From NCBI RefSeq assembly GCF_003429005.1, contig NZ_QVQV01000003.1:248723-312722 (forward strand): a stretch of 64,000 nucleotides of DNA, read 5' to 3'. Source of the DNA: Paraburkholderia sp. DHOC27. GTDB lineage: Bacteria > Pseudomonadota > Gammaproteobacteria > Burkholderiales > Burkholderiaceae. Position 1 is the first letter of the stretch; the number at the start of each line of letters is the position of its first letter. A model generated the notes under the pieces. That model did no database searches and was not told the DNA's origin. It worked only from the letters and a program-made list of their open reading frames with translations. Below are positions 27,790 to 36,626 of the stretch, piece after piece. A program made the translations under genes and the position numbers.

Positions 27790-29358
27790 TCATGCGCGCG
27801 TCTCCTCATACGCGCCGATCCGGAACGCGTTGACCGTCTGGCGCAACCGCGCGGCCTGATCCTGCAGCGAGCCGGCCGCGGCGGCAGCCTGCTCGACGAG
27901 CGCCGCATTCTGCTGAGTCACTTCGTCCATTTGCGTGACTGCGCGTCCCACTTGTGCGATGCCCGTGCTCTGCTCTTCGGACGCGGCGGCAATTTCACCC
28001 ATGATGTCCGTCACGCGCTGCACGGCCTGCACGATCTCGCCCATCGTGGCGCCCGCCTGTTCCACCAGCGTCGAACCGTTGTGGACCCGCTCCACTGATG
28101 CGCCGATCAATTGCTTGATCTCCTTGGCCGCTGTGGCCGAGCGTTGCGCCAGGCTGCGCACTTCGCCTGCGACCACCGCGAAGCCTCGCCCCTGCTCGCC
28201 GGCCCGCGCGGCTTCGACCGCGGCATTCAGCGCAAGGATGTTGGTCTGAAAGGCAATGCCTTCGATCACGCCGATGATGTCGCCGATCTGCCGCGAACTC
28301 TCGTTGATCTCGCCCATCGTGCCGATCACACGGCTGACCACGTCGTTGCCTTTGATGGCGATATCCGATGCGGTGTGCGCGAGGCCGCTGGCCTGGCGGG
28401 CGTTGTCCGCGTTCTGCTTCACCGTCGCGGTGAGCTGCTCCATGCTCGCGGCAGTCTCCTGCAACGACGCCGCCTGCTGCTCGGTGCGCTGCGACAGATC
28501 GCCGTTACCTGCGGCGATCTGCTGCGTCGCCTCGGCCATCGATTCGGACGACTGGCGAATCTCGCCCAGCGTGCGTTGCAAGCGATGCTGCATCTCACGC
28601 ATTGCCGCCATCATGCTGGACGAATCGCCGGCGCGGACGTCGACGACGCGCGTCAGGTCGCCGCGCGCGATGCTGGTCGCAAGCTCGGCCGCATGTTCGG
28701 GCTCGCCGCCGAGACTCGCGCGCACGTTACGGATGATCGCGAGCATCATCAGCGAAACCAGCACGCCGATCACGACGACGACGAGCAGGTGACCCAGTAG
28801 CGTCTCGTCATAGCTCGTGTCGATGTCCTTCACGAACACGCCGCTCACGATGTTCCAGTCCCACGGTGCGAAGCGGGCCACGTAGCTGATCTTCGGCACG
28901 GCGGTTTCGGTGTGTGGCAGGCGTCCGAGGTATTGCGCGAAACCGTGGCCGCTGTCTTTGGCGGCATCGACGAGTGAAGCGTACAGCAGCTTACCGTCAG
29001 GATCCTTGAAGTCGCCCACCGGCTTGCCGACCATCTGCGGCAAGGTCGGGTGCATCAGCACGACCGGCTTCGAATCCATCACGAACAGATAGCCGGACTC
29101 ACCGTAGCGCATGGTGGACAGGCGGGCGAGCGCTTCACGCTGGGCATCGGCCTCGCTCATCTTGCCGGCTTGCGACAGCGCGTAATAACCGTTGACGACG
29201 CCTTGCGCGGCGTCGACGAGATTCACCATGCCGGCCTTGCGCTCGGCCAGCATCGTGCCGCGGGTCTGCACCGCGCTCCACAGCCCGACACCCAGCAACC
29301 CGAGCCACACCAGCGCGAGCGCCATCCATAGCTTGCGATTCAAACTCATCCTGCTCAT
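27790..29358 (-). CDS. Methyl-accepting chemotaxis protein with single Cache sensor domain
   Basis: Inner-membrane chemoreceptor of 522 residues. TM1 ([20 protein letters not shown]) is followed by a periplasmic sCache-type domain ([49 protein letters not shown]), TM2 ([19 protein letters not shown]), a HAMP linker and the signalling domain. The latter contains the hairpin tip [43 protein letters not shown]. It ends in YEETRA with no NWETF-type CheR tether. Ligand unknown; such Cache domains often bind small organic acids. Start [11 protein letters not shown]. Confidence 0.93.
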   Translation of the reverse strand: MSRMSLNRKLWMALALVWLGLLGVGLWSAVQTRGTMLAERKAGMVNLVDAAQGVVNGYYALSQAGKMSEADAQREALARLSTMRYGESGYLFVMDSKPVVLMHPTLPQMVGKPVGDFKDPDGKLLYASLVDAAKDSGHGFAQYLGRLPHTETAVPKISYVARFAPWDWNIVSGVFVKDIDTSYDETLLGHLLVVVVIGVLVSLMMLAIIRNVRASLGGEPEHAAELATSIARGDLTRVVDVRAGDSSSMMAAMREMQHRLQRTLGEIRQSSESMAEATQQIAAGNGDLSQRTEQQAASLQETAASMEQLTATVKQNADNARQASGLAHTASDIAIKGNDVVSRVIGTMGEINESSRQIGDIIGVIEGIAFQTNILALNAAVEAARAGEQGRGFAVVAGEVRSLAQRSATAAKEIKQLIGASVERVHNGSTLVEQAGATMGEIVQAVQRVTDIMGEIAAASEEQSTGIAQVGRAVTQMDEVTQQNAALVEQAAAAAGSLQDQAARLRQTVNAFRIGAYEETRA

Positions 29359-29600
29359 TGTGTTGGTCTCTTTCGTGTGGTTTTTCCTGCTGCTCTCGGC
29401 GCGCACGACTGCCGCGCAAACGATTGCTTTTGCTTTAACGGCAGAGGCTGGGTGGAACTTGAGGCGGGGTCAGACGCGGTGGTCTGGAGAGGGGCGCGGG
29501 GCGTGAGGCGTAGGCGCGCGTGGAAGGGCGGCGCTTGCCCTCGAGATGACTGACAACGTGTTACGCGCCGTCACATACAACCCGGCGCGTCGCCTTGCAG

Positions 29601-30218
29601 TTAGTTGAGCAACAGCTTGATGTCGTGCACCCACGGTGCGGCGCCCTGGCCATCGCGTGCGAACAGCCGCAGCTTGCCATCGGGATCGAACACATAGCTG
29701 GCTGCCGTGTGGTCCATCGTGTAGCTGTCGGGCGTCTTGCCCGGCACCTTCGCGTAGTAGACGCGGAAGTCCTTCGTCACCTTGGTCAGCTGCGCCTGAT
29801 CCGCAGGGCGCAAGCCGACAAACGACGGGTTGAAGGCGGGCACGTATTGCCCCAGCAAGGCTGCCGTGTCGCGCTCGGGATCGACGGTGACGAACAGTAC
29901 CTGAACGCGTTGCGCGTCCGCCGGACCGAGTTGCTGAAGCGCCTGCGAAAGTTCGGCCATCGTCGTGGGACACACGTCCGGACAATGCGTGTAGCCGAAG
30001 AACAGCACCACGACTTTGCCTTTGTAGTCCGCCAGCGTGCGAACCTTGCCGCTGGTATCGGGCAGCGCGAAGTCAGTGCCGAACTGCGTGTTACCGGTGA
30101 TGTCGAGATTCTGGAACGAGGGCGCCGGCTTGCCACAGCCCGCAGCGAGAAGCGTGGCGCCCAGCGCGCAAGCCATCAAGGCGACGCGCGCGGCGCGCAC
30201 TAGCCGATTCGTGAGCAT
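29601..30218 (-). CDS. SCO1/SenC-family copper chaperone lipoprotein
   Basis: Delivers copper to the CuA centre of cytochrome c oxidase. The lipoprotein signal ends in LLAAGC with Cys28 as lipid site. The thioredoxin-like fold has the copper ligands Cys79 and Cys83 (THCPDVCPTT) and His170 (YTMDHTAASYVFDP). At 205 residues it is complete. It is the last gene of the assembly operon, 4 bp after cyoE. Confidence 0.94.
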   Translation of the reverse strand: MLTNRLVRAARVALMACALGATLLAAGCGKPAPSFQNLDITGNTQFGTDFALPDTSGKVRTLADYKGKVVVLFFGYTHCPDVCPTTMAELSQALQQLGPADAQRVQVLFVTVDPERDTAALLGQYVPAFNPSFVGLRPADQAQLTKVTKDFRVYYAKVPGKTPDSYTMDHTAASYVFDPDGKLRLFARDGQGAAPWVHDIKLLLN

Positions 30219-30222
30219 GGTG

Positions 30223-31128
30223 TTACGCGCCGATCAGGACACGTGCATAGTGATCGACCAACAGCGCGGCGAACAGCAGCGACAGATAAATGATCGAGTA
30301 ACGGAAAGTCCTGCGCGCCAGCGCGTCGGAATACTCGCGGTAGATCTTCCAGGCGTAAGCAAGGAAAACGGCACCGAGCAGCACGGCCGCCACCAGATAC
30401 ACGATGCCGCTCATGCCGGAGATGAAAGGCATCAGCGTGACCGCGAACAGGATTACGGTGTACAGGAAGATGTGCAGCCGCGTGTATTGCTCGCCGTGCG
30501 TGTTGGGCAGCATCGGCAAGCCGGCGTTTTCGTAGTCTTTGCGGCGATACAGCGCAAGCGCCCAGAAATGCGGCGGCGTCCACACGAAAATGATGAGCAC
30601 GAGAATCCATGCATCACCCGGTACGTGGCCGGTGACGGCAGCCCAGCCGAGCGCCGGCGGCATCGCGCCAGAAGCGCCGCCAATCACGATGTTTTGTGGC
30701 GTGGCGGGCTTGAGCAGCAGCGTATAGATCACCGCATAACCAACGAACGTGGCCAGCGTGAGCCACATGGTGAGCGGATTGGCGAACGTGGCCAGGGTCC
30801 ACATGCCGAGGCCGCCGAGTACCGCGGAGAACGACAGGATCTGCGCCGTGGTGATCTCACCACGTGCCGACGGACGCCACGAGGTGCGCCGCATCTTAGC
30901 GTCGATTTTCTGTTCAACGAGGCAATTGATGGCAAACGCCGCGCCGGCCAGCAACCAGATGCCGATGGTGCCGCCAATCAGAACGGTCCACGGCACCATG
31001 CCGGGCGTGGAGAGAAACATACCGATGACCGCGCAGAACACAGCAAGCTGCGTGACGCGCGGCTTGGTAAGCGCGATGTATTGGGAGATCCGGCTGCCCG
31101 GGGTCTGGGAAAGAGTTGTGCTGTCCAT
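30223..31128 (-). CDS. cyoE: Protoheme IX farnesyltransferase (heme O synthase)
   Basis: UbiA-family membrane prenyltransferase that adds a farnesyl group to heme [22 protein letters not shown] and the polyprenyl-PP site [19 protein letters not shown] (NxxxDxxxDxxMxRTxxRP) are clear, as is [28 protein letters not shown]. The [14 protein letters not shown] is chosen; an in-frame GTG three codons earlier would overlap the ctaA stop as GTGA and is a real alternative. It works with ctaA immediately upstream to make heme A. Confidence 0.95.
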   Translation of the reverse strand: MDSTTLSQTPGSRISQYIALTKPRVTQLAVFCAVIGMFLSTPGMVPWTVLIGGTIGIWLLAGAAFAINCLVEQKIDAKMRRTSWRPSARGEITTAQILSFSAVLGGLGMWTLATFANPLTMWLTLATFVGYAVIYTLLLKPATPQNIVIGGASGAMPPALGWAAVTGHVPGDAWILVLIIFVWTPPHFWALALYRRKDYENAGLPMLPNTHGEQYTRLHIFLYTVILFAVTLMPFISGMSGIVYLVAAVLLGAVFLAYAWKIYREYSDALARRTFRYSIIYLSLLFAALLVDHYARVLIGA

Positions 31129-31133
31129 GAGGG

Positions 31134-32243
31134 TCACGCTGGCGCGGCCCCGCTCGCAGGCAACGCGGCGCGGCCGGGACGGCTATAAGCGATTCGAAAG
31201 TTTAGCATAACGAGCAGGAGCAGCAGGATCGCGGCGCCACCGTTATGGGCGACTGCAATGGGCAACGGCCATTGCAGGACGATGTTCGACAGCCCGGTGA
31301 TGAACTGGATCAGCACCACCAGCAGCACGCCATCGGCGGGACGGCGCAGCGATTCGAAGCGACGCACTTTCAAGGCGAACCACAGCAGATAAGCCACCAC
31401 GAAGATCGCGAACGTGCGATGGGTCCAGTGGATCGCGACCAGCGCATCCTGCGTGATCATCTCACCGTCGCCGGTCATGCCGAGTGCGCGCCACAGGTGA
31501 AAGCCCTGCGCGAAGTTCATGGCGGGAATCCATTGACCGTTGCAGGTTGGGAAATCCGTGCAGGCCAGCACAGCGTAGTTGGTGCTCACCCAGCCGCCCA
31601 GCGCGATCTGCACGATCAGCAGCGCCAGCCCTGCGAGCGCCGCCACCCGCCAGCGCGCGGCCTCGGGTTCGTAAGCGGGAATCGGCGTCTGACGCGCTGC
31701 CAGCCAGCCCAGGCCGCCCAGCAACGCGAGCCCCAACAACAGATGCGTCGTGACGATTACCGGCTGCAACTTCATGGTCACGGTCCATGCGCCGAAAGCG
31801 CCTTGCACAAGGATTAGCAGCAACAGCGAGGTCGGCCACCACGGCGAAACATGCAAGGGCCGCCGCTTCACGCGCGCCACCCACGCAATCACCGTCTGCG
31901 CGACGATCAACACGCCAATGGCCATCGCGAAGTAGCGATGGATCATTTCGATCCACGCCTTGGTCATGCTGACCGGCCCGGTGGGCATGGCCTGATGCGC
32001 AGCGGCGATGGCGGCATGCGCGATGAACGGCGACGACGTGCCATAACAGCCCGGCCAGTCCGGACAGCCTAGGCCCGAGTCGGTCAGGCGCGTGAAGCCG
32101 CCGAACATCACGAGGTCCAGCGTCATGAACGTCGTCACCCAGACGAGCTTGCGGAATTTACTGTCGTCGGCCCGCACCCATACGTAGGACAGCGGCAACA
32201 ACGCGATACACAAGCCAATCAGGCCCAGTTCCAGTACAAACAT
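31134..32243 (-). CDS. ctaA: Heme A synthase
   Basis: COX15/CtaA membrane enzyme that oxidises the C8 methyl of heme O. The sequence has about eight helices, heme-ligand histidines in [39 protein letters not shown] and [13 protein letters not shown], and the cysteine pair region [14 protein letters not shown] and CTDFPTCNG. The start [12 protein letters not shown] opens with the first helix. Length is 369 residues. Operon order: SURF1, SCO-like, ctaA, cyoE, SCO. Confidence 0.94.
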   Translation of the reverse strand: MFVLELGLIGLCIALLPLSYVWVRADDSKFRKLVWVTTFMTLDLVMFGGFTRLTDSGLGCPDWPGCYGTSSPFIAHAAIAAAHQAMPTGPVSMTKAWIEMIHRYFAMAIGVLIVAQTVIAWVARVKRRPLHVSPWWPTSLLLLILVQGAFGAWTVTMKLQPVIVTTHLLLGLALLGGLGWLAARQTPIPAYEPEAARWRVAALAGLALLIVQIALGGWVSTNYAVLACTDFPTCNGQWIPAMNFAQGFHLWRALGMTGDGEMITQDALVAIHWTHRTFAIFVVAYLLWFALKVRRFESLRRPADGVLLVVLIQFITGLSNIVLQWPLPIAVAHNGGAAILLLLLVMLNFRIAYSRPGRAALPASGAAPA

Positions 32244-32351
32244 CTCTCTAACCTTCCAGCGATAGCGCAGTGCTCGACGGTGTGAATAGTGGCAGGCGCG
32301 GCGCCGCCGGTCCAATGCCGGATGTCACCCGCCCTGCGTTAAAACGCCGCA

Positions 32352-33014
32352 TCAGCCGATGCTCGACCATTTCAGCAACTTCGTGATGTCGCCTTTGATC
32401 TTGCTCGGGTTCGGATCTTTGGGGAAACGCATCATCAGATTGCCGTTCGGATCGACCACGAAGATGTGGTCCGTGAGCGTCGTGCCCGCGTCGACAGGGA
32501 GCCACGCGGCGAGCGCGGCCGGATCAGCGATCAGCTTTTGCGTATCCGGATAGGCCTTTTCGATCACATCCGCCACTTTTGACTCATCCGTGCGCAGCCA
32601 GACCTCGACGACGCGGTCCCGCTCCGGACCCTGCGTGGCGCGCACCTGGCGCATGAAGTACAGCTTGGTGACGCAGGCCTTGTCACAGGCGCTACTGTCT
32701 ACGGAGACCAGCAGCCACTTGCCACGCAGCGCCGTCAGTTTGATGGGCTTGCCGTCGTCACCGGTCACGACCAGCGCGTCGGGAATCGGCCGCTGCGGCT
32801 CGACGAGCGTGCCGTAGCTAGTCGTGCCGCCGGTCGGCTTGACCACGAAGTACGCGAAGTACGCGCCGATAGCCGGCGCCGCGCAGATTGCAGCGATGAG
32901 CAGCAGCATCCAGCGCCCGCGTTGCCACGAGCCCTTGCCTTGCGGCTGGCCAGGCATGGCGGCGGCGCCGGTGGATTTGCCGGTTTGCGGCGAACGGGGA
33001 GATTGCGTCGACAC
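32352..33014 (-). CDS. Membrane-anchored SCO-like cytochrome oxidase assembly protein
   Basis: 220-residue protein with one N-terminal helix (RWMLLLIAAICAAPAIGAYFAYFVV) and a thioredoxin-like domain. It keeps a Cys-x3-Cys (Cys110-Asp-Lys-Ala-Cys114 in SVDSSACDKACVTK) and a downstream His in TLTDHIFVVDPNG, the same three-ligand layout as SCO copper chaperones. Overall similarity to the SCO lipoprotein in the same operon is low. The start is GTG preceded by AGAGG at 7 nt; a later ATG (32957) is an alternative. It lies between surf1 and ctaA, so a role in CuA/CuB maturation is inferred. Confidence 0.75.
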   Translation of the reverse strand: MSTQSPRSPQTGKSTGAAAMPGQPQGKGSWQRGRWMLLLIAAICAAPAIGAYFAYFVVKPTGGTTSYGTLVEPQRPIPDALVVTGDDGKPIKLTALRGKWLLVSVDSSACDKACVTKLYFMRQVRATQGPERDRVVEVWLRTDESKVADVIEKAYPDTQKLIADPAALAAWLPVDAGTTLTDHIFVVDPNGNLMMRFPKDPNPSKIKGDITKLLKWSSIG

Positions 33015-33148
33015 TACTGAACCTCTATCAATGATGGCGCGGCACGCAGCCTTCAGGCCGGGCTTGGCGCGTTCGGGGCATGGCACGCGAGCAGTTAGTT
33101 GGGCACCACTCACTGGACACCACTCATGCCACGCGTGTTTCAGATCAC

Positions 33149-33865
33149 CTAGGCACCCTGCGCATGCTCTTTCTTCGCTGCGCGGCGTGCGGCGTACAGT
33201 CCAAAGCCCACCGCTGCGACGGCCATGCCCCACCACTGGAACATGTAGCCGTAGTTGCGGTCGACGTCGGTATTCGGCGCTGGCCAGTCACGCACGAGTT
33301 TGTCGCCGTCGTCGCTGGTCTGCTGGATCACGAACGGCTGCAGCGGCAAACCGGTTTCCGTAGCGTACGCAGCCACGTCCAGGTTCTGGCGAATCGACTG
33401 ATGCGCGGCGGAACCGCCCTCGCCCAACTCGAACGCACGTGTGGCGTCGGCCCGGGCAATGCCTTCGATCTCGATCTGACCCGAGGGCGTGGCATACGGT
33501 TCGATCAGCGTGCGCTCGTTGACGTTGCGTGGCAGCCAGCCGCGATTGACCAGCACGTAGCCGCCGCTGGCCAGTTTAAAGGGCATCACCACATAAAAGC
33601 CGGCTTGATCGTTATACGGACGATTGTCGAGATACACGACCTTGTCCGGCACGAACTCGCCGACGGCACGCACGCGATGAAACTCGATGTCGTTCAGCGC
33701 GATGGGCGCGCTGCCGATCGACTGCGCAGGCGCACTCTCGAACTGCGTGATGTGCGCTTCCAGCGCTTCCTTCTGATGCGCGCGGTCACGCTGCCAGAAG
33801 CCGAGCCGCACCGTCACCACGACGACGATCAGGATCAGCAGAGCAGGCCACAAACGGACTTTCAT
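33149..33865 (-). CDS. SURF1-family cytochrome oxidase assembly protein
   Basis: Two-helix inner-membrane protein needed for heme A insertion into the oxidase. It has an N-terminal helix with the motif LGFWQRDRAHQKEAL, central VYLDNRPYNDQAGFYVVMPF, and GGYVLVNRGWLPRN, the SURF1 signature. The C-terminal DVDRNYGYMFQWWGMAVAAVGFGLYAARR is the second helix. Start MKVRLWPALLILIVV; 238 residues. Confidence 0.94.
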   Translation of the reverse strand: MKVRLWPALLILIVVVVTVRLGFWQRDRAHQKEALEAHITQFESAPAQSIGSAPIALNDIEFHRVRAVGEFVPDKVVYLDNRPYNDQAGFYVVMPFKLASGGYVLVNRGWLPRNVNERTLIEPYATPSGQIEIEGIARADATRAFELGEGGSAAHQSIRQNLDVAAYATETGLPLQPFVIQQTSDDGDKLVRDWPAPNTDVDRNYGYMFQWWGMAVAAVGFGLYAARRAAKKEHAQGA

Positions 33866-33952
33866 CGCGGCTGACTCGACGTCGCACGGCGGCCGACGCA
33901 CGGTGCGATAATAGCCTTATCGCCTTCGCGCCCCTGATTTTTAGCTGATTTC

Positions 33953-34162
33953 ATGCACATTCTCGTTCCCATCGCCTTTGCCCTGATCATCGCCAGCATG
34001 GCCTCGGCGTTGTACTTCATGCTGCACGACCGAGGTACGACGAAACGCATGGTCTGGTCGTTGGCCACCCGTGTGGGTCTGTCGATCTCGCTGTTCCTGT
34101 TCATCCTGTTCGCACACTGGATGGGCTGGATCCAGTCGACAGGTATTCCTTACGGCCGCTAA
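33953..34162 (+). CDS. Twin transmembrane (DUF2909) small protein
   Basis: 69-residue protein with two hydrophobic helices (ILVPIAFALIIASMASALYFML and VGLSISLFLFILFAHWMGWI) joined by a short basic loop (HDRGTTKRMVW). It fits the beta/gamma-proteobacterial twin-TM family found beside cox assembly genes. It is on the opposite strand, inserted between ctaE and surf1. Function unknown. Confidence 0.85.
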   Translation: MHILVPIAFALIIASMASALYFMLHDRGTTKRMVWSLATRVGLSISLFLFILFAHWMGWIQSTGIPYGR

Positions 34163-34470
34163 TCGACGACGGGCCTGGCTACCTTGCCTGGCGTGCCCTG
34201 CCCCGGTTACGCGAGCGTTTGCGTCGCGCTGCGCGTCACCTTCTGAGCACGTCTAAAAGCGCCACCGCAAGCGCACTCTTTAACCGCCTTGCGCACTGCC
34301 CACCAAACAAAACGCCGCCCTGACAGGGTCGAGGGCGGCGCTGCGTAAGGTCTACATCGAATTCTGCATCGCGTTTTCCGTGCTACGTGCGGGCTTCGCG
34401 GTCTGCAGCGAAGCCGGCACTGCGAAGGCCCGCGGCGCACACCGTACGGCTGCGCCCAGGCCGCACCGCA
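34163..34470. other. Intergenic region between the twin-TM gene and ctaE
   Basis: About 308 bp between convergent genes. It holds the terminator for the leftward cox operon. Nothing else is recognisable. Confidence 0.5.
34303..34340 (-). terminator. Terminator of the ctaC–ctaE operon
   Basis: On the minus strand CGCCGCCCT pairs with AGGGCGGCG around a 10-nt loop, followed by TTTTGTTTG. It separates the oxidase structural operon from surf1 onwards. Confidence 0.8.
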
Positions 34471-35328
34471 TTACAGCCAGTACACCACGACATACAGCCC
34501 CAGCCACACCACGTCCACAAAGTGCCAATACCAGGCGGCGCCTTCAAACGCGAAGTGGTGGTCTGCGGTGAAGTGACCGCGAATCACCCGGATCAACACC
34601 ACCGTCAACATCGTGCCACCCAGGAACACGTGGAAGCCGTGGAAACCGGTGAGCAGGAAGAAGGTCGAGCCATACACGCCGGAGTCCAGCGTCAGGTTCA
34701 GCTCGTTGTACGCGTGGTAATACTCGAAGCCTTGCAGGAACAGGAAGCACAGCCCCAGCAGGATGGTCGCACCCAGCCAGATGATCGTCTTGTTGCGGTG
34801 ATTCTCACGCAGCGCATGGTGAGCCACCGTCAGTGTCGCGCCCGACGACAGCAGCAGCGCCGTGTTGATGGTCGGCACCGGCCACGGTTGCATGGACTTG
34901 AAGTGCGAGACCAGCGTAGCGGGACCGTCGTTCGGCCAGACCGCCGTGAAATCCGGCCAGATCAGCTTGTAGTCGAGGCTGCCCAGCTGATGCAGCGCAA
35001 TTTCGCGGGCGTAGAACAGCGCGCCGAAGAAAGCGCCGAAGAACATGACTTCCGAGAAGATGAACCAGCTCATGCTCCAGCGGTACGACTTGTCGACGTT
35101 CTTGCCGTACATGCCGCCTTCGGACTCGGAAATCGCGTCGCCGAACCAGTGCCACAGCGTGAACAGCAGCCAGAGCAGACCGATGAGCACGGTGATGGGC
35201 GCCCAGCTCTCACCGTTGATCCACGCCGCCACCGAAGACAGCATGACCAGCAGCCCGATGGCCGCGCTGATCGGATGCCGCGACGGATGCGGTACGAAAT
35301 AGTACGGGCTCTCGTTTTGACCGCTCAT
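34471..35328 (-). CDS. ctaE: Cytochrome c oxidase subunit III
   Basis: Seven-helix non-catalytic subunit of the aa3/caa3-type oxidase. YYFVPHPSRHPISAAIGL at the N-terminus, SWFIFSEVMFFGAFFGALFYARE, GFEYYHAYNELNLTLDSGVYGSTFFLLTGFHGFHVFLGG and the C-terminal FEGAAWYWHFVDVVWLGLYVVVYWL are family blocks. Length is 285 residues. It is the last structural gene of the operon. Confidence 0.96.
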   Translation of the reverse strand: MSGQNESPYYFVPHPSRHPISAAIGLLVMLSSVAAWINGESWAPITVLIGLLWLLFTLWHWFGDAISESEGGMYGKNVDKSYRWSMSWFIFSEVMFFGAFFGALFYAREIALHQLGSLDYKLIWPDFTAVWPNDGPATLVSHFKSMQPWPVPTINTALLLSSGATLTVAHHALRENHRNKTIIWLGATILLGLCFLFLQGFEYYHAYNELNLTLDSGVYGSTFFLLTGFHGFHVFLGGTMLTVVLIRVIRGHFTADHHFAFEGAAWYWHFVDVVWLGLYVVVYWL

Positions 35329-35509
35329 TCTTGATTCTCCACTTCAGTCCAGTTGTCCGCTTGGTCCGGTTCTAGTCCGGCTGTCTCTCTGACGGCGCGC
35401 CGACTCCGCACCGCTTTATTCTTACCGCTTCATTCGTCACTCGTGCTCACCGCCTCATCCCATCCCGAGACAGCGCCCGGCAGAGGACCGCTGGTGCAAT
35501 CCGTCAATC

Positions 35510-35734
35510 TCACTTCACCACAGCGCGTACGACGAGCAGCAGAATGGCCGCAAAAATGGCCGCGCCGATCAACGCTGCCGCAATCACGTGCAACGGGTTG
35601 AGCTGGGTGGCATCCGCCTCCAGATCCCTTCCCTTGCGCACGCCGAAGAACGCCCAGAACACGGCTTTCATCGACTGGCCGAAGCTGCTCTTCCTGACGC
35701 CAGGACCGCCTGCACTACCGCCGTTGTCACTCAT
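35510..35734 (-). CDS. DUF2970 family small membrane protein
   Basis: 74-residue protein with a short soluble N-terminus, the motif SFGQSMKAVFWAFFGVRKGRDLEAD, and one C-terminal helix (PLHVIAAALIGAAIFAAILLLVVRAVV). It belongs to the DUF2970 family that sits in beta-proteobacterial cox operons between ctaG and ctaE. The ATG after AAGGACGTG is used; the GTG one codon before is an alternative. Role unknown. Confidence 0.88.
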   Translation of the reverse strand: MSDNGGSAGGPGVRKSSFGQSMKAVFWAFFGVRKGRDLEADATQLNPLHVIAAALIGAAIFAAILLLVVRAVVK

Positions 35735-35803
35735 CACGTCCTTCCTTCGCCTGTCGCGCGTGTCATCAGCAGCGGTGTCCCGGCCCCGTGGCTCAACCAG
35801 CCG

Positions 35804-36418
35804 TCAGCCGGGGTTGGCGATCATCGCCACGGCTGCAACCGCCGGCGCCGCCGTCCCGCTCGTCACCGGCGCGGGCGTATTCAATTCGAAGAACGTGTAC
35901 GACAGCGTGATGGTCTTCACGTCCTTCGGCAACTTCGGGTCCACGACAAACACCACCGGCAACAGTTTTCGTTCGTTCGCAGCCAGGGTCTGCTGCGAAA
36001 AGCAAAAGCACTGGATCTTCTTGAAGTACTCGGTGGCCTCTCGCGGGGCGTAGCTCGGAATGGCCTGCGCGTGAACCGGGCGCGCCTGTTCGTTGCTCAC
36101 CGTGTACAGCACCGTCGTCACTTCGCCGGGATGCACGTCCATACTGCGCTGCTCCGGCTTGAATCCCAACGGACCGCGCGCGTTCGCGTCGAATTCGATC
36201 GAAATCGTGCGGCTCATGTCGACCTGCGTGTTCTTCGCCTCCGCCGCCGACACGTCACGCTGCACCAGGTTATTGATGCCGCTAATCTGGCAGATCGCCC
36301 GGTACATCGGCACCAGCGCAAACCCGAAGCCGAACATGAGGCACGCCACCACGACGAGCTTGATCAGCATCGACCGGTTGAACGAGCGATCGGCCTCGGC
36401 CTGCGGTTGCATCGACAT
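35804..36418 (-). CDS. ctaG: Cytochrome c oxidase assembly protein Cox11/CtaG
   Basis: Copper chaperone for CuB in subunit I. One N-terminal helix (LIKLVVVACLMFGFGFALVPMYRAICQ) precedes a periplasmic immunoglobulin-like domain with the copper motif KKIQCFCFSQQTL. LLPVVFVVDPKLPKDVKTITLSYTFFEL near the C-terminus completes it. Length is 204 residues with an Ala/Pro-rich tail. It lies just downstream of the small assembly gene after ctaD. Confidence 0.95.
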   Translation of the reverse strand: MSMQPQAEADRSFNRSMLIKLVVVACLMFGFGFALVPMYRAICQISGINNLVQRDVSAAEAKNTQVDMSRTISIEFDANARGPLGFKPEQRSMDVHPGEVTTVLYTVSNEQARPVHAQAIPSYAPREATEYFKKIQCFCFSQQTLAANERKLLPVVFVVDPKLPKDVKTITLSYTFFELNTPAPVTSGTAAPAVAAVAMIANPG

Positions 36419-36477
36419 CGAACTTCCTCAACAAGCCATCAATCCAGTTCAGACAACCGGATCAGTCAAACAGAGGC

Positions 36478-36612
36478 TCAGGAGAAGAAGCTCTGTTTGA
36501 CGAAGATCCCTACGAAAAACGCCGCCGCAATGACCAGCAGGACGAGACCGAGCCGCAGATTGCCCGCCCGGATCTGTTCGGGCGTACATTGTTTGGGTGA
36601 ATTCGGCGCCAT
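36478..36612 (-). CDS. Cytochrome oxidase small assembly protein
   Basis: 44-residue protein MAPNSPKQCTPEQIRAGNLR followed by one hydrophobic helix ending VGIFVKQSFFS. This TPEQIRAGNxRLGLVLL pattern is typical of the tiny gene between ctaD and ctaG in Burkholderiales. An earlier in-frame ATG at 36630 overlaps the ctaD stop as ATGA, so translational coupling with a slightly longer product is possible. Family-level call from position and motif. Confidence 0.8.
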   Translation of the reverse strand: MAPNSPKQCTPEQIRAGNLRLGLVLLVIAAAFFVGIFVKQSFFS

Positions 36613-36626
36613 GCTGCTACGACCGT

